Source: Leptospira ognonensis
Lineage (GTDB): Bacteria; Spirochaetota; Leptospiria; Leptospirales; Leptospiraceae
Direction of reading: 5' to 3'
Length of the DNA: 64,000 nt
NCBI RefSeq assembly: GCF_004770745.1
Contig: NZ_RQGD01000014.1
Coordinates: 124,001 to 188,000 of the forward strand
The translations under genes were made by a program, and so were the position numbers. Below, one piece after another: positions 52,043 to 62,083 of the stretch; position 1 is the stretch's first letter, and the number at the start of each line of letters is the position of its first letter. The notes under the pieces were generated by a model. That model saw only the letters and a program-made list of their open reading frames with translations. It was not told the DNA's origin and did no database searches.

Positions 52043-52972
52043 ATGATAGAAAAATTCAAGCTTCCGACGCGAGAGATGAATGGTGCTATCTTAGTTCTTA
52101 TTGGTGCGATTTTATTCTCGGCAAAAGCCGTCGTTGTAAAACTGACTTACCAGTTTCCTTTAGGAGCCGTAACCTCTCTATTCTTTCGTATGTTATTTGC
52201 GTTTCCATTTTTAGTTTGGATTGCTTATAGAGAAGAGAAGAAAGAAGGGGCGACTCGAATTGAGCGAAAGGAATGGATTTCCGTGATCAGTATGGGAATC
52301 GTGGGTTACTATTTAGCAAGTCTTTTTGATTTTGTCGGTCTTCAATACATCACTGCAGGACTTGAGCGTATCATCCTATTTGTTTATCCCACTCTTGTTG
52401 TAGTACTCTCTTTCTTTTTCTTAAAAACGAAAATTCATTTTAAGGAGATTTTTTCTCTCCTCCTTACTTATACGGGAGTCGGAATCGCCTATAGCCAAGA
52501 CTTAAAAGTAGGCGAGACAAAAGATGTCACACTTGGCGCATTCTTTATTCTATTATCTGCCCTAACGTATGCTATCTATTTGATGGGGAGCGGGAAGATG
52601 ATTCCTAGGTTAGGTGCCAAACGATACACGGCCTATGCTCTTGCTATTTCCTCACTCGTCGTTTTCTTACATTTTGCTCTTTTCGGTCGGTATGAAGAAC
52701 TGATACAACCTTTCGAATTTTATATTTTGGCTTTTTTTATGGGCACAGTAAATACAGTTCTTCCTGCTATTTTCGTCTCGGAAGGAATCGAGAGAGTCGG
52801 TTCGAAGGCCGCGGCGATCATCGGGTCTGTAGGACCTATGTCAACTTTGTTCCTTGCCTATTGGTTTTTGGGCGAAACAATTACATTTTTCCATATAATT
52901 GGCACAGTTTTTGTTCTCTCTGGTGTCTTTCTCATTGGAAATCAAAAAAAACCGAAGCAAATTGCGACTTAA
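52043..52972 (+). CDS. EamA/DMT-family transporter
   Basis: An inner-membrane protein of 309 residues with ten predicted helices and two EamA repeats. The first begins GAILVLIGAILFSAKAVVVKLTYQFPLGAVTSLFFRMLFAFPFL and the second GAFFILLSALTYAIYLMGSG. The C-terminal repeat ends GSKAAAIIGSVGPMSTLFLAYWFLGETITFFHIIGTVFVLSGVFLIG, typical of RhaT/YedA-type permeases. Likely a drug, metabolite or amino-acid exporter; the substrate cannot be inferred. A GGAG site two bases before the ATG supports the start. Confidence 0.93.
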   Translation: MIEKFKLPTREMNGAILVLIGAILFSAKAVVVKLTYQFPLGAVTSLFFRMLFAFPFLVWIAYREEKKEGATRIERKEWISVISMGIVGYYLASLFDFVGLQYITAGLERIILFVYPTLVVVLSFFFLKTKIHFKEIFSLLLTYTGVGIAYSQDLKVGETKDVTLGAFFILLSALTYAIYLMGSGKMIPRLGAKRYTAYALAISSLVVFLHFALFGRYEELIQPFEFYILAFFMGTVNTVLPAIFVSEGIERVGSKAAAIIGSVGPMSTLFLAYWFLGETITFFHIIGTVFVLSGVFLIGNQKKPKQIAT

Positions 52973-53026
52973 GAAAGATTTTCTTCTTTCATTTGTTGAA
53001 TTCTTTAGATAATGAAAGGAGTGATT

Positions 53027-54154
53027 ATGAAAAAGACTTTAGGCTTCCTAATTCTATTCGGAACCATGATGGTCTCAAACAACGGATTGTATGCTCAGTT
53101 TACTTGTACTGGGCAAGCTTGCTCTTACCTCCCGTCAAGCATCACAAGTACTTTAAATTCCTCCTATACACGCCTTCAAACAGAGTATCTAAATGAGGTA
53201 TTAAAAACAAACACGGAAGCTGGATTTCTTGCAAACATTGGAACTTCGAATGTGGGAACGGGAACCGTCAGAAAGATTCAGATAGGTGGCAATATTTCTG
53301 CCGCCGGATTTAAAAAAGATGATATTATCATCGAAGAGCCTGGCCTAAAGCTTCCAAAACTTCCAAACGTTGGTGGGTCTGTGATCCCTAACGTAAATGT
53401 TGATTTTAATCCTGGTTGGATTCTCGGCTTTGATAGCCGTCATTGGATGAGTCGTTTCGGCATTTTTCTTCACGGAATGGATATGGTTGTTTCCAATAAG
53501 CAACTCCAAGGGTTATCGAATAACAAGAATTATGAAGGTAGGATCACTGCCAAAAGTTATGGAGGAATGATCCGATACCAAGTTATGGAAAAGGAAGGTT
53601 TTTTGATGAACCTCTTTACTTGGAATGGAATCAACGTGGGTGCAGGCCATCACGTGATGGAAGAAGATTTTAATTTTAAGTACCTAGAGGGAAAAGCAGC
53701 AAGCATTGTCTCCAATGGAGTGACTGCAAAATGGGGAGGAGATACAAACTTTCTCTACCATACAAAGGTGCGAACCACCAACGTAGATATTCGTACTGGA
53801 ATTGGCATGTTTTGGATTGCCAATCTGATCGTTGGCGGCGGATATAGCTGGAATTCAGGGGACAGTCAGATTTCTCTCTCGCGATCTGGTCCACTCCTCA
53901 TCCAAGCAAATGGAGCGAGCACGATCGAAATCCCGCGCGAGTACCAATCTCAAATCGATCCAGCCTTGCTTGCCGTAAGTCCATCGGGAACGTTGGGATT
54001 GGACCTGAACGGAAATGCAAAAATTAAGCGCAACATGGGATATGGAATCGCAGGACTGGAACTTGATATCTATGTCATCAAAGTGATATTAGAGGGATTG
54101 TACGGAGGAAAGGATCTTTACTCTGCCAATCTTGGTGTAAAGTTTTCTCTCTGA
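53027..54154 (+). CDS. Lsa36-like surface protein
   Basis: An exported protein of ~375 residues with a signal peptide (MKKTLGFLILFGTMMVSNNGLYA). It resembles the leptospiral Lsa36 surface (lipo)protein family: the start of the mature region is FTCTGQACSYLPSS, then VPNVNVDFNPGWILGF-like and FGIFLHGMD segments, and a barrel-like C-terminus ending NLGVKFSL. Lsa36 was reported to bind host components, which cannot be judged for this protein. The start is ATG 53027 (AAGGAG site) rather than 53012. It is followed by a clear hairpin terminator. Confidence 0.78.
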   Translation: MKKTLGFLILFGTMMVSNNGLYAQFTCTGQACSYLPSSITSTLNSSYTRLQTEYLNEVLKTNTEAGFLANIGTSNVGTGTVRKIQIGGNISAAGFKKDDIIIEEPGLKLPKLPNVGGSVIPNVNVDFNPGWILGFDSRHWMSRFGIFLHGMDMVVSNKQLQGLSNNKNYEGRITAKSYGGMIRYQVMEKEGFLMNLFTWNGINVGAGHHVMEEDFNFKYLEGKAASIVSNGVTAKWGGDTNFLYHTKVRTTNVDIRTGIGMFWIANLIVGGGYSWNSGDSQISLSRSGPLLIQANGASTIEIPREYQSQIDPALLAVSPSGTLGLDLNGNAKIKRNMGYGIAGLELDIYVIKVILEGLYGGKDLYSANLGVKFSL

Positions 54155-54163
54155 TCGAAAGTT

Positions 54164-54188
54164 AGGGATTTCATAAAAATCCCTTTTC
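54164..54188 (+). terminator. Terminator after the Lsa36-like gene
   Basis: Arms AGGGATTT (54164-54171) and AAATCCCT (54177-54184) pair perfectly over a 5-nt loop, followed by TTTTCGTTT. It lies 9 bp after the stop codon and 30 bp before the first chemoreceptor gene. Confidence 0.75.
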
Positions 54189-54217
54189 GTTTCTCATAGA
54201 TTATAGATTATGGGATC

Positions 54218-56764
54218 ATGAATTCTTATCGAAAATTTTCTAGAAAATATTTTCTCCTTACTGAAGTAATAAATTTAATTTTTCTCGTCCCATTCGCTTT
54301 TATTTTCGTCTTCATTTTTATTGATCCTTCTGCGATTCAATTCAAAGCAATGCTAATTGGAAGCATTGTCTCGATTGTCGTTTCTCAGATCCTACAACTA
54401 TTCATTCTTTCGCAATTAAGGCCCCTAAGAATCTATCTAGGAAAATTTGAAGAGAGAGTCAAGATTCCTACTGAGGAATTCCTCTTTGCAAGAAACCGCG
54501 CTGTAGGCCTTCCGAAACGAGTTTTTTTCATCAATTCGATGAGATGGCTTGTTTCTATTATCATTGTCGTTATCCCTTTCCTACTCATTAACGAAACGAG
54601 CAAAAGCCAAATTGTAAATTTAATCGGAATCGTTTTGTTTGTCGCTATTATCAGTATTCTTGTTTCTTTTGTTACCTCCGCCTACTTAATCAACGGACTC
54701 TTTAAAGATGGATTTTTTGAACTTCAAGGTGAAATCGAATTTCAATCTTTAGAGTACCAAAGCATGAAGGTCAACCTTCCATTGCTAATATCTGCATTAT
54801 TACAATTATTATTGATCGCCCTGGTTCTTGTTAGTTTCAATTCAATGAAGTCGGCAATCGATTTGAGTTATAAAAACCAACTCTATAATTTAAATTTAAA
54901 TAATTCCGTTCATGTCTCCGATTTTTATTCAGAAAAAGAAAATGCCATTCGGGATTTTGTAAAAAATCCCCTTCATCAGAAGTTAATTGAACAAAAGAAA
55001 TGGAATGAGCTTACGCCAATATTACAGGCATTATTTGCAGAAAGAGGGTCCTTTTTCGAAAATGTATTTGTCGCTTCCATGGAAGCGCCATACAAAATCG
55101 AAGCCTCAGGATTGCCAGAGAACGCAAGTGTCGGCTATCCAATCCAAGAATCGGAAGATGCAAAAGAAAATTTGAAACAATCCTTAGCGGGCAATTTACA
55201 TTTTAGCTCTGTTTTTCAGTCTCCGATCACCAAGACTTCTGTTATACTTCTAACCATGCCTGTAAAATCTGAAAGTGGAAAGATAATAGCAATGGTTGGC
55301 TTCCCGTTCCGGGTAGGGAATTTCATAAAAAAATCAGTCGGAGAATTGAAGTTAGGTGATAGCGGCTATGCATTCATTTTAGATAAAAACTTGGTTTCCA
55401 TTTGGCATCCAAACCCTCAATATGAAAGATACGATTTCTCAAAAACTCCTATTGCGGAAGAAATGTATAAACACAATGACGAACAAATAATCTTCTACAT
55501 GTGGGAGGGCAAACAGAAAGCGATGCTCTCGAAATACAATTCCAAATACCAATATTATTTTGTCACAACTATCGGAGTGGAAGACGTAGAAAAACAGGCA
55601 ATAGTTGCACTTATCAATTTAAGCATCATTGCATTTATGAGTTCCATCTTTATCAATTTGGTTGTCATTTTAGTTTTGCGTTCTCGATTGAAAGGTCTTG
55701 ATTCCATTGACCGCATTCTTGACTTAATCCAGTCAGGAGATTTAACTCAAAAAGCAAATGTCGATAGCGTAGATGAATTCGGACGTATGCAACTTGGACT
55801 GAATAACACCATCGACCAAATCGCCGATGTAGTTGGTGCGAACCAATCTGCTTCTGAGGATCTCGCTTCTTCGGCAGAAGAGATGTCCGTTTCCTTAAAT
55901 AGTCTTTCTGCCAATGCACAAACACAAGCTGCCGCAGCGGAAGAGATATCTGCGTCCATTGAACAAATTTCAGCTGCCATTCAAAGTGTTGACTCGCAAG
56001 CCGAGGAACAGTTTAAGAAAGTTGATTTTTTAAAAATACAAATGGATCGACTTTCGGACATCATAGCAACCACAGGAAAACAGGTTGGAAATGCGGCACT
56101 GAATGTCACACAAATTACTAATGAGGCAAGAACGGGTCAAGCTTCACTGGATTCGATGCGAAATAGTATTTCAAAGATTAGCAATAGCTCGGCTGAAATT
56201 GGCAATGTGATTGAGATCATAAATAGTATCTCCGAACAAATTAACTTACTCGCATTAAATGCCGCCATCGAGGCAGCTAGGGCAGGAGTTTATGGACGTG
56301 GATTTGCGGTCGTGGCCGATGAAATTGGAAAGCTCGCGGATAAAACAGCACAATCAATTAAGGACATCGATGAATTGATACAGGCAAATGAATTAGAAAT
56401 TAGCAACGGAACACAAACGATCGAAACGACAATTTCACTCATTACAACGATCATTACCGGTGTGAGCTCTTTTCAACAACTAACACAGTCGATTGAAAAG
56501 AATACTATGGAACAAGCAAAGATCAATGTTCAGGTCACTGAAGAAGTGGAAAAAGTGAATCAAATCAGTCAGGCGATCAAAGTTTCGATGGAAGAGCAAA
56601 AGAATGCCATTGGAGAAGTTTCCCAGGCCATTTTTAATATTAACGATTTGACTCAGTCGACAGCTGCGGGTCTCGAAGAGATGACAGCTTCTTCGAGTGG
56701 GATTGCCAATCTGGCCGATACTCTCAAGCGGAAGATTAATTTCTTTCAATTGAAACAGTCTTAG
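54218..56764 (+). CDS. Methyl-accepting chemotaxis protein, unusual polytopic N-terminus
   Basis: A chemoreceptor of 848 residues. Five predicted membrane helices (about 17-38, 46-66, 108-126, 133-158, 188-208) precede a Cache-type periplasmic sensor (~215-460, with [19 protein letters not shown] and [23 protein letters not shown]). A sixth helix (~465-490) and a HAMP-like linker lead to the cytoplasmic signalling domain, whose hairpin tip is [38 protein letters not shown]. There is no CheR-binding C-terminal pentapeptide. The ligand is unknown. A paralogue of the same design follows 69 bp downstream. Confidence 0.93.
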   Translation: MNSYRKFSRKYFLLTEVINLIFLVPFAFIFVFIFIDPSAIQFKAMLIGSIVSIVVSQILQLFILSQLRPLRIYLGKFEERVKIPTEEFLFARNRAVGLPKRVFFINSMRWLVSIIIVVIPFLLINETSKSQIVNLIGIVLFVAIISILVSFVTSAYLINGLFKDGFFELQGEIEFQSLEYQSMKVNLPLLISALLQLLLIALVLVSFNSMKSAIDLSYKNQLYNLNLNNSVHVSDFYSEKENAIRDFVKNPLHQKLIEQKKWNELTPILQALFAERGSFFENVFVASMEAPYKIEASGLPENASVGYPIQESEDAKENLKQSLAGNLHFSSVFQSPITKTSVILLTMPVKSESGKIIAMVGFPFRVGNFIKKSVGELKLGDSGYAFILDKNLVSIWHPNPQYERYDFSKTPIAEEMYKHNDEQIIFYMWEGKQKAMLSKYNSKYQYYFVTTIGVEDVEKQAIVALINLSIIAFMSSIFINLVVILVLRSRLKGLDSIDRILDLIQSGDLTQKANVDSVDEFGRMQLGLNNTIDQIADVVGANQSASEDLASSAEEMSVSLNSLSANAQTQAAAAEEISASIEQISAAIQSVDSQAEEQFKKVDFLKIQMDRLSDIIATTGKQVGNAALNVTQITNEARTGQASLDSMRNSISKISNSSAEIGNVIEIINSISEQINLLALNAAIEAARAGVYGRGFAVVADEIGKLADKTAQSIKDIDELIQANELEISNGTQTIETTISLITTIITGVSSFQQLTQSIEKNTMEQAKINVQVTEEVEKVNQISQAIKVSMEEQKNAIGEVSQAIFNINDLTQSTAAGLEEMTASSSGIANLADTLKRKINFFQLKQS

Positions 56765-56785
56765 CTTCGACCAAGGGATAAATGT

Positions 56786-56828
56786 TTGCCAATGCAAATC
56801 TAGCTTACTAGATTGACCGTTAGGTCAA
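56786..56828 (+). promoter_or_regulatory. Promoter with palindromic operator before second chemoreceptor
   Basis: TTGCCA (56786-56791), a 17-bp spacer and TAGATT (56809-56814) form a plausible sigma70 promoter. Immediately downstream, and overlapping the -10, TTGACC (56813-56818) and GGTCAA (56823-56828) are a perfect 6-bp-arm palindrome separated by 4 bp. The site resembles operators of TetR-like repressors. It lies 6-21 bp before the ATG, so binding could block transcription start. Confidence 0.6.
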
Positions 56829-56833
56829 CGAAT

Positions 56834-59374
56834 ATGAGTTTATTTAAAAAATATAAGAGAAAAGTGATCGGTGGTTCGGTCGGTTTTTCTATGGGTGTGG
56901 TCGTTCCTCTCGGCGCCTTGCTGATGTATACTTTGGTCTCCCCCGAAGGCGACCAATTACGTGTTTTTATCTATAGCTTAGTATGCGCTGCAGTCGCTGT
57001 TCAAATTTTTCCCATCATACTTTTCCCTAGACTCCTGAATGATGTAGAAAAGTATTTGAATGATCTTGAATCTGGGATTGAGATTTCGGAGGAGTTTTAC
57101 CATAAGATTTGGAACCGAGTTTCCAAAATGCCAATCTGGCTTGCTCTCATCGGTATCTTACAATGGATATGTGGGGCACTCATAGTCCTCATACCTTTTG
57201 AGATGCATGCACAAACCACAAAGTCTCAATCCTTTTATCTGGAGAATACGTTTATCTTTGCGGCTTTGTTAAATGTTATCTTGTCATTTTTATTTATTGA
57301 AGGGACTTCTTCTTTCCTTTTGCAGCAAGGTGCCTTCGACCGAGAGCTTGAGGACAACAAAAAGCCATTTTATCGTCGCCTTAGCATTTCGATTCCCGTG
57401 ATGATATCTCTTATGATCATTATCATGAGCGATGTTTATTTAATGATCTCATACAAAATCAATTCCAATTCTCTTGAGAAGGCATATTCGAATCAGCTCT
57501 ACAATTTTAATCTTAGCAATGAGGCGTCGATGAATGTACTTCTTGCAAACATTGAATCAAAGCTGAACGAAATTGCAGAGCTCCCTCAGATCCAAGAAGC
57601 AATGGTGAAAAAAAATTACACCGCTCTTACTCCTATTTTAAGAAAGGTCTATGATAACCCTTCGCTTTATTTAGAAAATAGTATTGTAGCCTCTGTGGAA
57701 GATGGTTATGCGGTGCTGGCAACGGGTCTACCAGATGGTACAGGGATTGGATATAAACTTGGTACGAATCCAAATATTAAGGAAAACATTTCTCACGCGC
57801 TGGAAGGAAAAATCCATTTTGGGAAAGTAGAGAATTCACCCATCACAAAAAAACTGGTAATCATGGTCAGTGCGCCAATCAAAGCGAATGGAAAGGTCGT
57901 AGGTATACTCGGTCTTCCGATGCGTATGGATGATGCGATTCAGGATCTGCTGAAGAACATTAAAATTGGAAATACAGGTTACTCTTTCATCTTAGACCGA
58001 GATTCGCAAATGGTCTGGCATCCAAATCCTAAGTATTTGTTAGTAAAATTTAAGGATACTGAATTCGAGACTCTCTCAGAGGAAGCGGGCGATACCAAAG
58101 CATTTGTAAATAATTGGGAAGGCTCCAAATTTTTGTTAAGGAAAAAAACGAGCTCAAAATATGGATACCAATTTTATTCGACAATCGATTTAGCTGAAAT
58201 TGAAAAAGAGTGTTATGATTCACTCGATGGTCTTGTCCTACTTAGTCTTAGCGGTGCCTTCTTGATTGCTCTTGCAACATTTTTTGTCTTTTATATTAAA
58301 TTTAAACCAATCCAAGGCATTGAAAGCATTCTGCAAAATATGGGTATCGGAAATTTAACACAGAATGCCAGTTTGGTTTCATCAGATGAATTTGGAAAAT
58401 TAGCTAAGGGACTGAATAAAACTTTATTACAAGTTTCTGAGGTCGTTTCCGTGAATCAGGCTATATCAGATGAAATGGCAGCGGCCGCAGAACAAATGTC
58501 AGCCTCGCTCGGAAGTCTTTCGATAAACTCACAAACGCAAGCAGCATCCGCTGAAGAAATCTCTGCCTCTATCGAGGAAATTTCTGCAGCCGTTCAGTCC
58601 GTTGATTCGCAAGCTGAATCTCAGTTCAAAAAAGTAGATTATTTAAAGCAGCAGATGAATGAGCTTACAAATGAGATTCAACTGACAGGTAGCGAAGTTA
58701 CTAAGGCGACCATAGAGTTTACTAAGATAACCGATGAGGCAAAAAAGGGACAGTTGTCTCTTGACCAAATGCAAAATTCTATCTCAAAAATAGGAGAGAG
58801 TTCAGAACAAATAGGCAGTGTGATTGAAATCATCAATAATATTTCAGAACAAATCAACTTGCTTGCGTTAAATGCAGCGATTGAAGCAGCACGTGCAGGC
58901 AGTTATGGGCGAGGTTTTGCTGTTGTTGCCGATGAGATCGGAAAACTTGCGATCAAAACGGCAAGTTCCATCAAAGATATCAGCGAACTCATAGAGGCCA
59001 ATGATGCGGAAATTTCCAAAGGAACGACGATCATTGGCTCTACCATCAATCTGATTCAAAATATCATCCAAGGAGTCGCTTCCTTCCAAAAGGTTACAGA
59101 ATCCATCCAACAGAGCACAAAACACCAATTGAGTCGGAATGCAAGCGTGGTGAGTGAAGTAGAAAGTGTAAATGAGATCTCCCAAATGATCCGGATGTCT
59201 ATGGAAGAGCAGAAACAGGCCATTGGGGAAGTGGCTCAGGCCATCTTCAGTATCAACGATCTGACGCAAACGAACGCAGCCGGAGTCGAGGAAATGACGG
59301 CTTCCTCCACTGGGATCGCAAATCTATCCGAAAACTTGCGTAAAAAAATCAATTTCTTCCAATTGAGGGCATAA
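56834..59374 (+). CDS. Methyl-accepting chemotaxis protein, paralogue of upstream gene
   Basis: A chemoreceptor with the same plan as the gene before it: five N-terminal membrane helices, a Cache-type sensor ([42 protein letters not shown]), a sixth helix, then a signalling domain ([38 protein letters not shown]). Signalling halves are nearly colinear while the N-terminal halves differ, indicating an old tandem duplication with sensor divergence. The ATG 56834 is preferred over the TTG at 56813, which falls inside the operator. The gene ends 11 bp before the 36-bp palindrome of the sahR-type gene. Confidence 0.93.
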   Translation: MSLFKKYKRKVIGGSVGFSMGVVVPLGALLMYTLVSPEGDQLRVFIYSLVCAAVAVQIFPIILFPRLLNDVEKYLNDLESGIEISEEFYHKIWNRVSKMPIWLALIGILQWICGALIVLIPFEMHAQTTKSQSFYLENTFIFAALLNVILSFLFIEGTSSFLLQQGAFDRELEDNKKPFYRRLSISIPVMISLMIIIMSDVYLMISYKINSNSLEKAYSNQLYNFNLSNEASMNVLLANIESKLNEIAELPQIQEAMVKKNYTALTPILRKVYDNPSLYLENSIVASVEDGYAVLATGLPDGTGIGYKLGTNPNIKENISHALEGKIHFGKVENSPITKKLVIMVSAPIKANGKVVGILGLPMRMDDAIQDLLKNIKIGNTGYSFILDRDSQMVWHPNPKYLLVKFKDTEFETLSEEAGDTKAFVNNWEGSKFLLRKKTSSKYGYQFYSTIDLAEIEKECYDSLDGLVLLSLSGAFLIALATFFVFYIKFKPIQGIESILQNMGIGNLTQNASLVSSDEFGKLAKGLNKTLLQVSEVVSVNQAISDEMAAAAEQMSASLGSLSINSQTQAASAEEISASIEEISAAVQSVDSQAESQFKKVDYLKQQMNELTNEIQLTGSEVTKATIEFTKITDEAKKGQLSLDQMQNSISKIGESSEQIGSVIEIINNISEQINLLALNAAIEAARAGSYGRGFAVVADEIGKLAIKTASSIKDISELIEANDAEISKGTTIIGSTINLIQNIIQGVASFQKVTESIQQSTKHQLSRNASVVSEVESVNEISQMIRMSMEEQKQAIGEVAQAIFSINDLTQTNAAGVEEMTASSTGIANLSENLRKKINFFQLRA

Positions 59375-59385
59375 AATGGCTTGCC

Positions 59386-59421
59386 ATATCTAGATATCAA
59401 GAATTCTTGATATCTAGATAT
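59386..59421. promoter_or_regulatory. Perfect 36-bp palindromic operator upstream of the ArsR-methyltransferase regulator
   Basis: Three adjacent 12-mers form this element: ATATCTAGATAT, CAAGAATTCTTG and ATATCTAGATAT. Each 12-mer is itself a perfect palindrome, and the whole 36 bp is its own reverse complement, centred on GAATTC. It ends 7 bp before the ATG of the regulator gene. ArsR-family repressors bind imperfect 12-2-12 palindromes near their own promoters, so this is very likely the autoregulatory operator. The two identical outer 12-mers, 24 bp apart centre to centre, could hold two dimers. Confidence 0.8.
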
Positions 59422-59428
59422 CTCGCTT

Positions 59429-60412
59429 ATGGCAACAACAGAGCAAAAAATCGCCGGTTTTACTTCGAAACGTCTACTTTCTTCCCTGAAAGCTGTTTCT
59501 GATGAAACCCGAGTGAGAATCCTGCATATATTGAGTTTTGGCGCTTTTTCCGTGAACGAGGTCGTGGAAATTTTGGAAATGGGCCAATCTCGCATCTCCA
59601 GACACTTAAAAATTCTAACGGAAGCGGGACTCATCCAAACACGCCGAGAGGGTTCCCTCGTTTACTCCTATTTGCCAGAATCACTGGTTCCGTTTTGCAC
59701 TGAACTAACGAATCTAATCCTCTCCTATAAAGAAGACCTACCAGAGCGAGAGAGAGACCAAAAACAAGTGAGTATCATTTTAGAAAATCGAGAAAGGAAG
59801 TCGAAAGGATTTTTTGACCGCATTGCAGGTGACTGGGAGTCTCTCCAAGAAGAAATTTTACATCCTAAGGTTTATAGATCTTGGATTTTAGAAAACCTTC
59901 CAAACCAATTGCACGAAATCATAGACCTCGGATGCGGCCCAGGAGGTCTCATCCCATACCTCCTCCCAAAAGCCAAACGAGTGCTTGGCGTCGATTCTTC
60001 TCCCAAAATGATTGAGGCGGCAAAAGCTGCTTTCGGGAACAATGAAAGTGTAAAACTTTTTACAGCTCAATTGGAATCATTGCCTCTGCCTGACAACTCA
60101 TCCGAAGCAGTTGTTGGAAGTATGGTCTTGCATCATATATCACATCCACCCGCTGTCATCGAAGAGGTGGCACGCGTTTTAAAAACCGACGGAATCTTCT
60201 GCTTGGTTGACTTAGTAAAACATAACCAAGAGATGATGAGAGATAATTTCGCAGATCTTTGGTTAGGTTTTGAGCCAGAACTCTTAGAGTCGTGGCTTAC
60301 AAATGCTGGATTTATTTTGGAATCAATAAGCGAAATTCAAACGGACTCTATTTTTAAAATTTTAACAATTAAAGCAAAGAAAAAAGGAGGACTTTATGTC
60401 CACAGCAACTAG
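59429..60412 (+). CDS. sahR: SahR-like ArsR-family regulator fused to a methyltransferase domain
   Basis: A 327-residue fusion. Residues ~10-95 are an ArsR/SmtB winged helix ([19 protein letters not shown], recognition helix at about 52-66 including [10 protein letters not shown], wing [10 protein letters not shown]) without the Cys/His metal sites of SmtB. Residues ~125-320 are a class I methyltransferase fold ([16 protein letters not shown] at 164-179, then [13 protein letters not shown]). SahR, described in Proteobacteria, has this architecture and senses S-adenosylhomocysteine to control methionine-cycle genes. The next gene is ahcY, overlapping by 17 bp, which strongly supports the assignment. 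The symbol is by analogy. Confidence 0.9.
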   Translation: MATTEQKIAGFTSKRLLSSLKAVSDETRVRILHILSFGAFSVNEVVEILEMGQSRISRHLKILTEAGLIQTRREGSLVYSYLPESLVPFCTELTNLILSYKEDLPERERDQKQVSIILENRERKSKGFFDRIAGDWESLQEEILHPKVYRSWILENLPNQLHEIIDLGCGPGGLIPYLLPKAKRVLGVDSSPKMIEAAKAAFGNNESVKLFTAQLESLPLPDNSSEAVVGSMVLHHISHPPAVIEEVARVLKTDGIFCLVDLVKHNQEMMRDNFADLWLGFEPELLESWLTNAGFILESISEIQTDSIFKILTIKAKKKGGLYVHSN

Positions 60413-61715
60413 CACGAGAACGGAAAACCTTCCATACAAAGTAAGAGACATCTCACTTGCCGAATGGGGTAGAGAGGAAATTATTTTGGCCGAAAAAGAA
60501 ATGCCAGGTCTAATGGCACTTCGATCAGAATTTGGAAAAACAAAGCCATTGAAAGGCGCAAGAATCGCAGGTTCTTTGCACATGACAATTCAAACAGCTG
60601 TACTCATCGAAACATTGATTGAGTTAGGTGCTGAAATCAGATGGTCTTCATGCAATATCTTTTCAACACAAGATCACGCAGCGGCTGCAATTGCAAAAGC
60701 GGGAATCCCGGTATTTGCATGGAAAGGTGAAAGTGAAGAAGAATACTGGTGGTGTATAGAGCAGACTCTTTACTTTGATGGAGGTAAAGGTCCAAACATG
60801 ATCCTTGATGACGGTCATGATCTCACTCACTATGTACATGAAAAACACCCAGACCTTTTGAAAGAAATAAAAGGTGTTTCAGAAGAAACGACTACAGGTG
60901 TTATCGGTTTACATAAGAAATTGAGTACAGGTGAACTTAAAATCCCTGCAATCAACGTAAACGATTCCGTTACTAAATCAAAATTTGACAATCTTTATGG
61001 ATGTCGTGAATCATTGGCAGACGGTATCAAAAGAGCAACAGATGTTATGCTAGCTGGAAAGGTAGCACTCGTTTGTGGTTTTGGTGATGTTGGAAAAGGT
61101 TCTGCTGCATCGCTTCGTAACTTTGGTGCAAGAGTCGTGGTAACAGAGATCGATCCTATCTGTGCTTTACAAGCTGCGATGGAAGGTTACCAAGTTCTTC
61201 GCGTAGAAGATATCATTGAAAACGCTGACATCATAGTGACAGCTACTGGAAATGATGACATCATCTCACTTGAACACATGAAAAGCATGAAAGATGGTTC
61301 CATCCTTTGCAACATTGGACACTTTGATACTGAAATCCAAATGTCACGTCTTAATTCTGAAAAGGGTGTAATCAAAAAAGAAATCAAACCACAAGTTGAT
61401 AAATATACTTTCCCTAATGGAAAGTCCATCATCGTTCTTGCCGAAGGCAGACTTGTAAACTTAGGTTGTGCAACTGGACACCCATCATTCGTGATGTCTG
61501 CATCTTTTACAAACCAAGTTCTTGCGCAAATGGAACTTTGGAATAACAAATATGAGATCGGTGTATATCGTTTACCTAAGAGACTTGATGAGAAAGTGGC
61601 AGCTCTTCACCTAGAACAGTTAGGTGTGAGACTTACAAAACTCACTCCTAAACAAGCGGAGTACATCGCAGTTCCAGTAGAAGGTCCATTTAAGCCTGAG
61701 CATTACCGTTACTAA
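60396..61715 (+). CDS. ahcY: Adenosylhomocysteinase
   Basis: It reversibly cleaves SAH to adenosine and homocysteine using tightly bound NAD+, relieving inhibition of methyltransferases. The 439 residues match the non-insertion bacterial/eukaryotic type. Visible blocks are [55 protein letters not shown], the NAD site [12 protein letters not shown] (residues ~226-237) and the canonical C-terminus [11 protein letters not shown]. An AAGGAGG site five bases upstream overlaps the end of the regulator gene. It is the first structural gene of the proposed SAH-sensing operon. Confidence 0.98.
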   Translation: MSTATSTRTENLPYKVRDISLAEWGREEIILAEKEMPGLMALRSEFGKTKPLKGARIAGSLHMTIQTAVLIETLIELGAEIRWSSCNIFSTQDHAAAAIAKAGIPVFAWKGESEEEYWWCIEQTLYFDGGKGPNMILDDGHDLTHYVHEKHPDLLKEIKGVSEETTTGVIGLHKKLSTGELKIPAINVNDSVTKSKFDNLYGCRESLADGIKRATDVMLAGKVALVCGFGDVGKGSAASLRNFGARVVVTEIDPICALQAAMEGYQVLRVEDIIENADIIVTATGNDDIISLEHMKSMKDGSILCNIGHFDTEIQMSRLNSEKGVIKKEIKPQVDKYTFPNGKSIIVLAEGRLVNLGCATGHPSFVMSASFTNQVLAQMELWNNKYEIGVYRLPKRLDEKVAALHLEQLGVRLTKLTPKQAEYIAVPVEGPFKPEHYRY

Positions 61716-61725
61716 GGAGTAGATA

Positions 61726-62025
61726 ATGGCTTATGTAGTAACAGAAATTTGTGTCGATTGCAAGTATACTAGCTGTGCTGCGGTTTGTCCTGTAGAGGCA
61801 TTCCATGAAGCTGCGGATACCTTGTACATCGATCCTGATACTTGTATCGATTGTAATGCATGTCAATATGAATGCCCAATCGATGCGATTTTTCCAGATT
61901 ATGATGTACCTGAGAAATTTAAAGATTCAATCGCACTCAATGCGAAAGAAGCTTCTAAATTCCCAATCATTGTAAATACAAAGCCCCCCTTAAAAGGGCC
62001 AAAATGTGCTGATACCAGCAAATAG
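61726..62025 (+). CDS. fdxA: Seven-iron (FdxA-type) ferredoxin between ahcY and metH
   Basis: A 99-residue ferredoxin. The N-terminal motif has Cys9, Cys12, Cys17 and Cys21 (CVDCKYTSCAAVCP) and the second Cys40, Cys43, Cys46 and Cys50 (CIDCNACQYECP). The C-x7-C spacing of Cys9 and Cys17 is that of Azotobacter FdI-type [3Fe-4S][4Fe-4S] ferredoxins. It starts 10 bp after ahcY and precedes metH by 58 bp. A low-potential electron donor reactivating cob(II)alamin MetH is an attractive inference from gene order; no direct evidence is in the sequence. Confidence 0.93.
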   Translation: MAYVVTEICVDCKYTSCAAVCPVEAFHEAADTLYIDPDTCIDCNACQYECPIDAIFPDYDVPEKFKDSIALNAKEASKFPIIVNTKPPLKGPKCADTSK

Positions 62026-62033
62026 GTTTTTAA

Positions 62034-62057
62034 ATGCAGGATGAAATACTCCTGCAT
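62034..62057 (+). promoter_or_regulatory. Intercistronic hairpin between ferredoxin and metH
   Basis: ATGCAGGA (62034-62041) and TCCTGCAT (62050-62057) form a perfect 8-bp stem with an 8-nt loop, followed by GTTTATTTTAC. It could be a weak terminator, an attenuator that lowers metH relative to ahcY, or an mRNA-stability element. Confidence 0.55.
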
Positions 62058-62083
62058 GTTTATTTTACTGAAATTATAAAATT

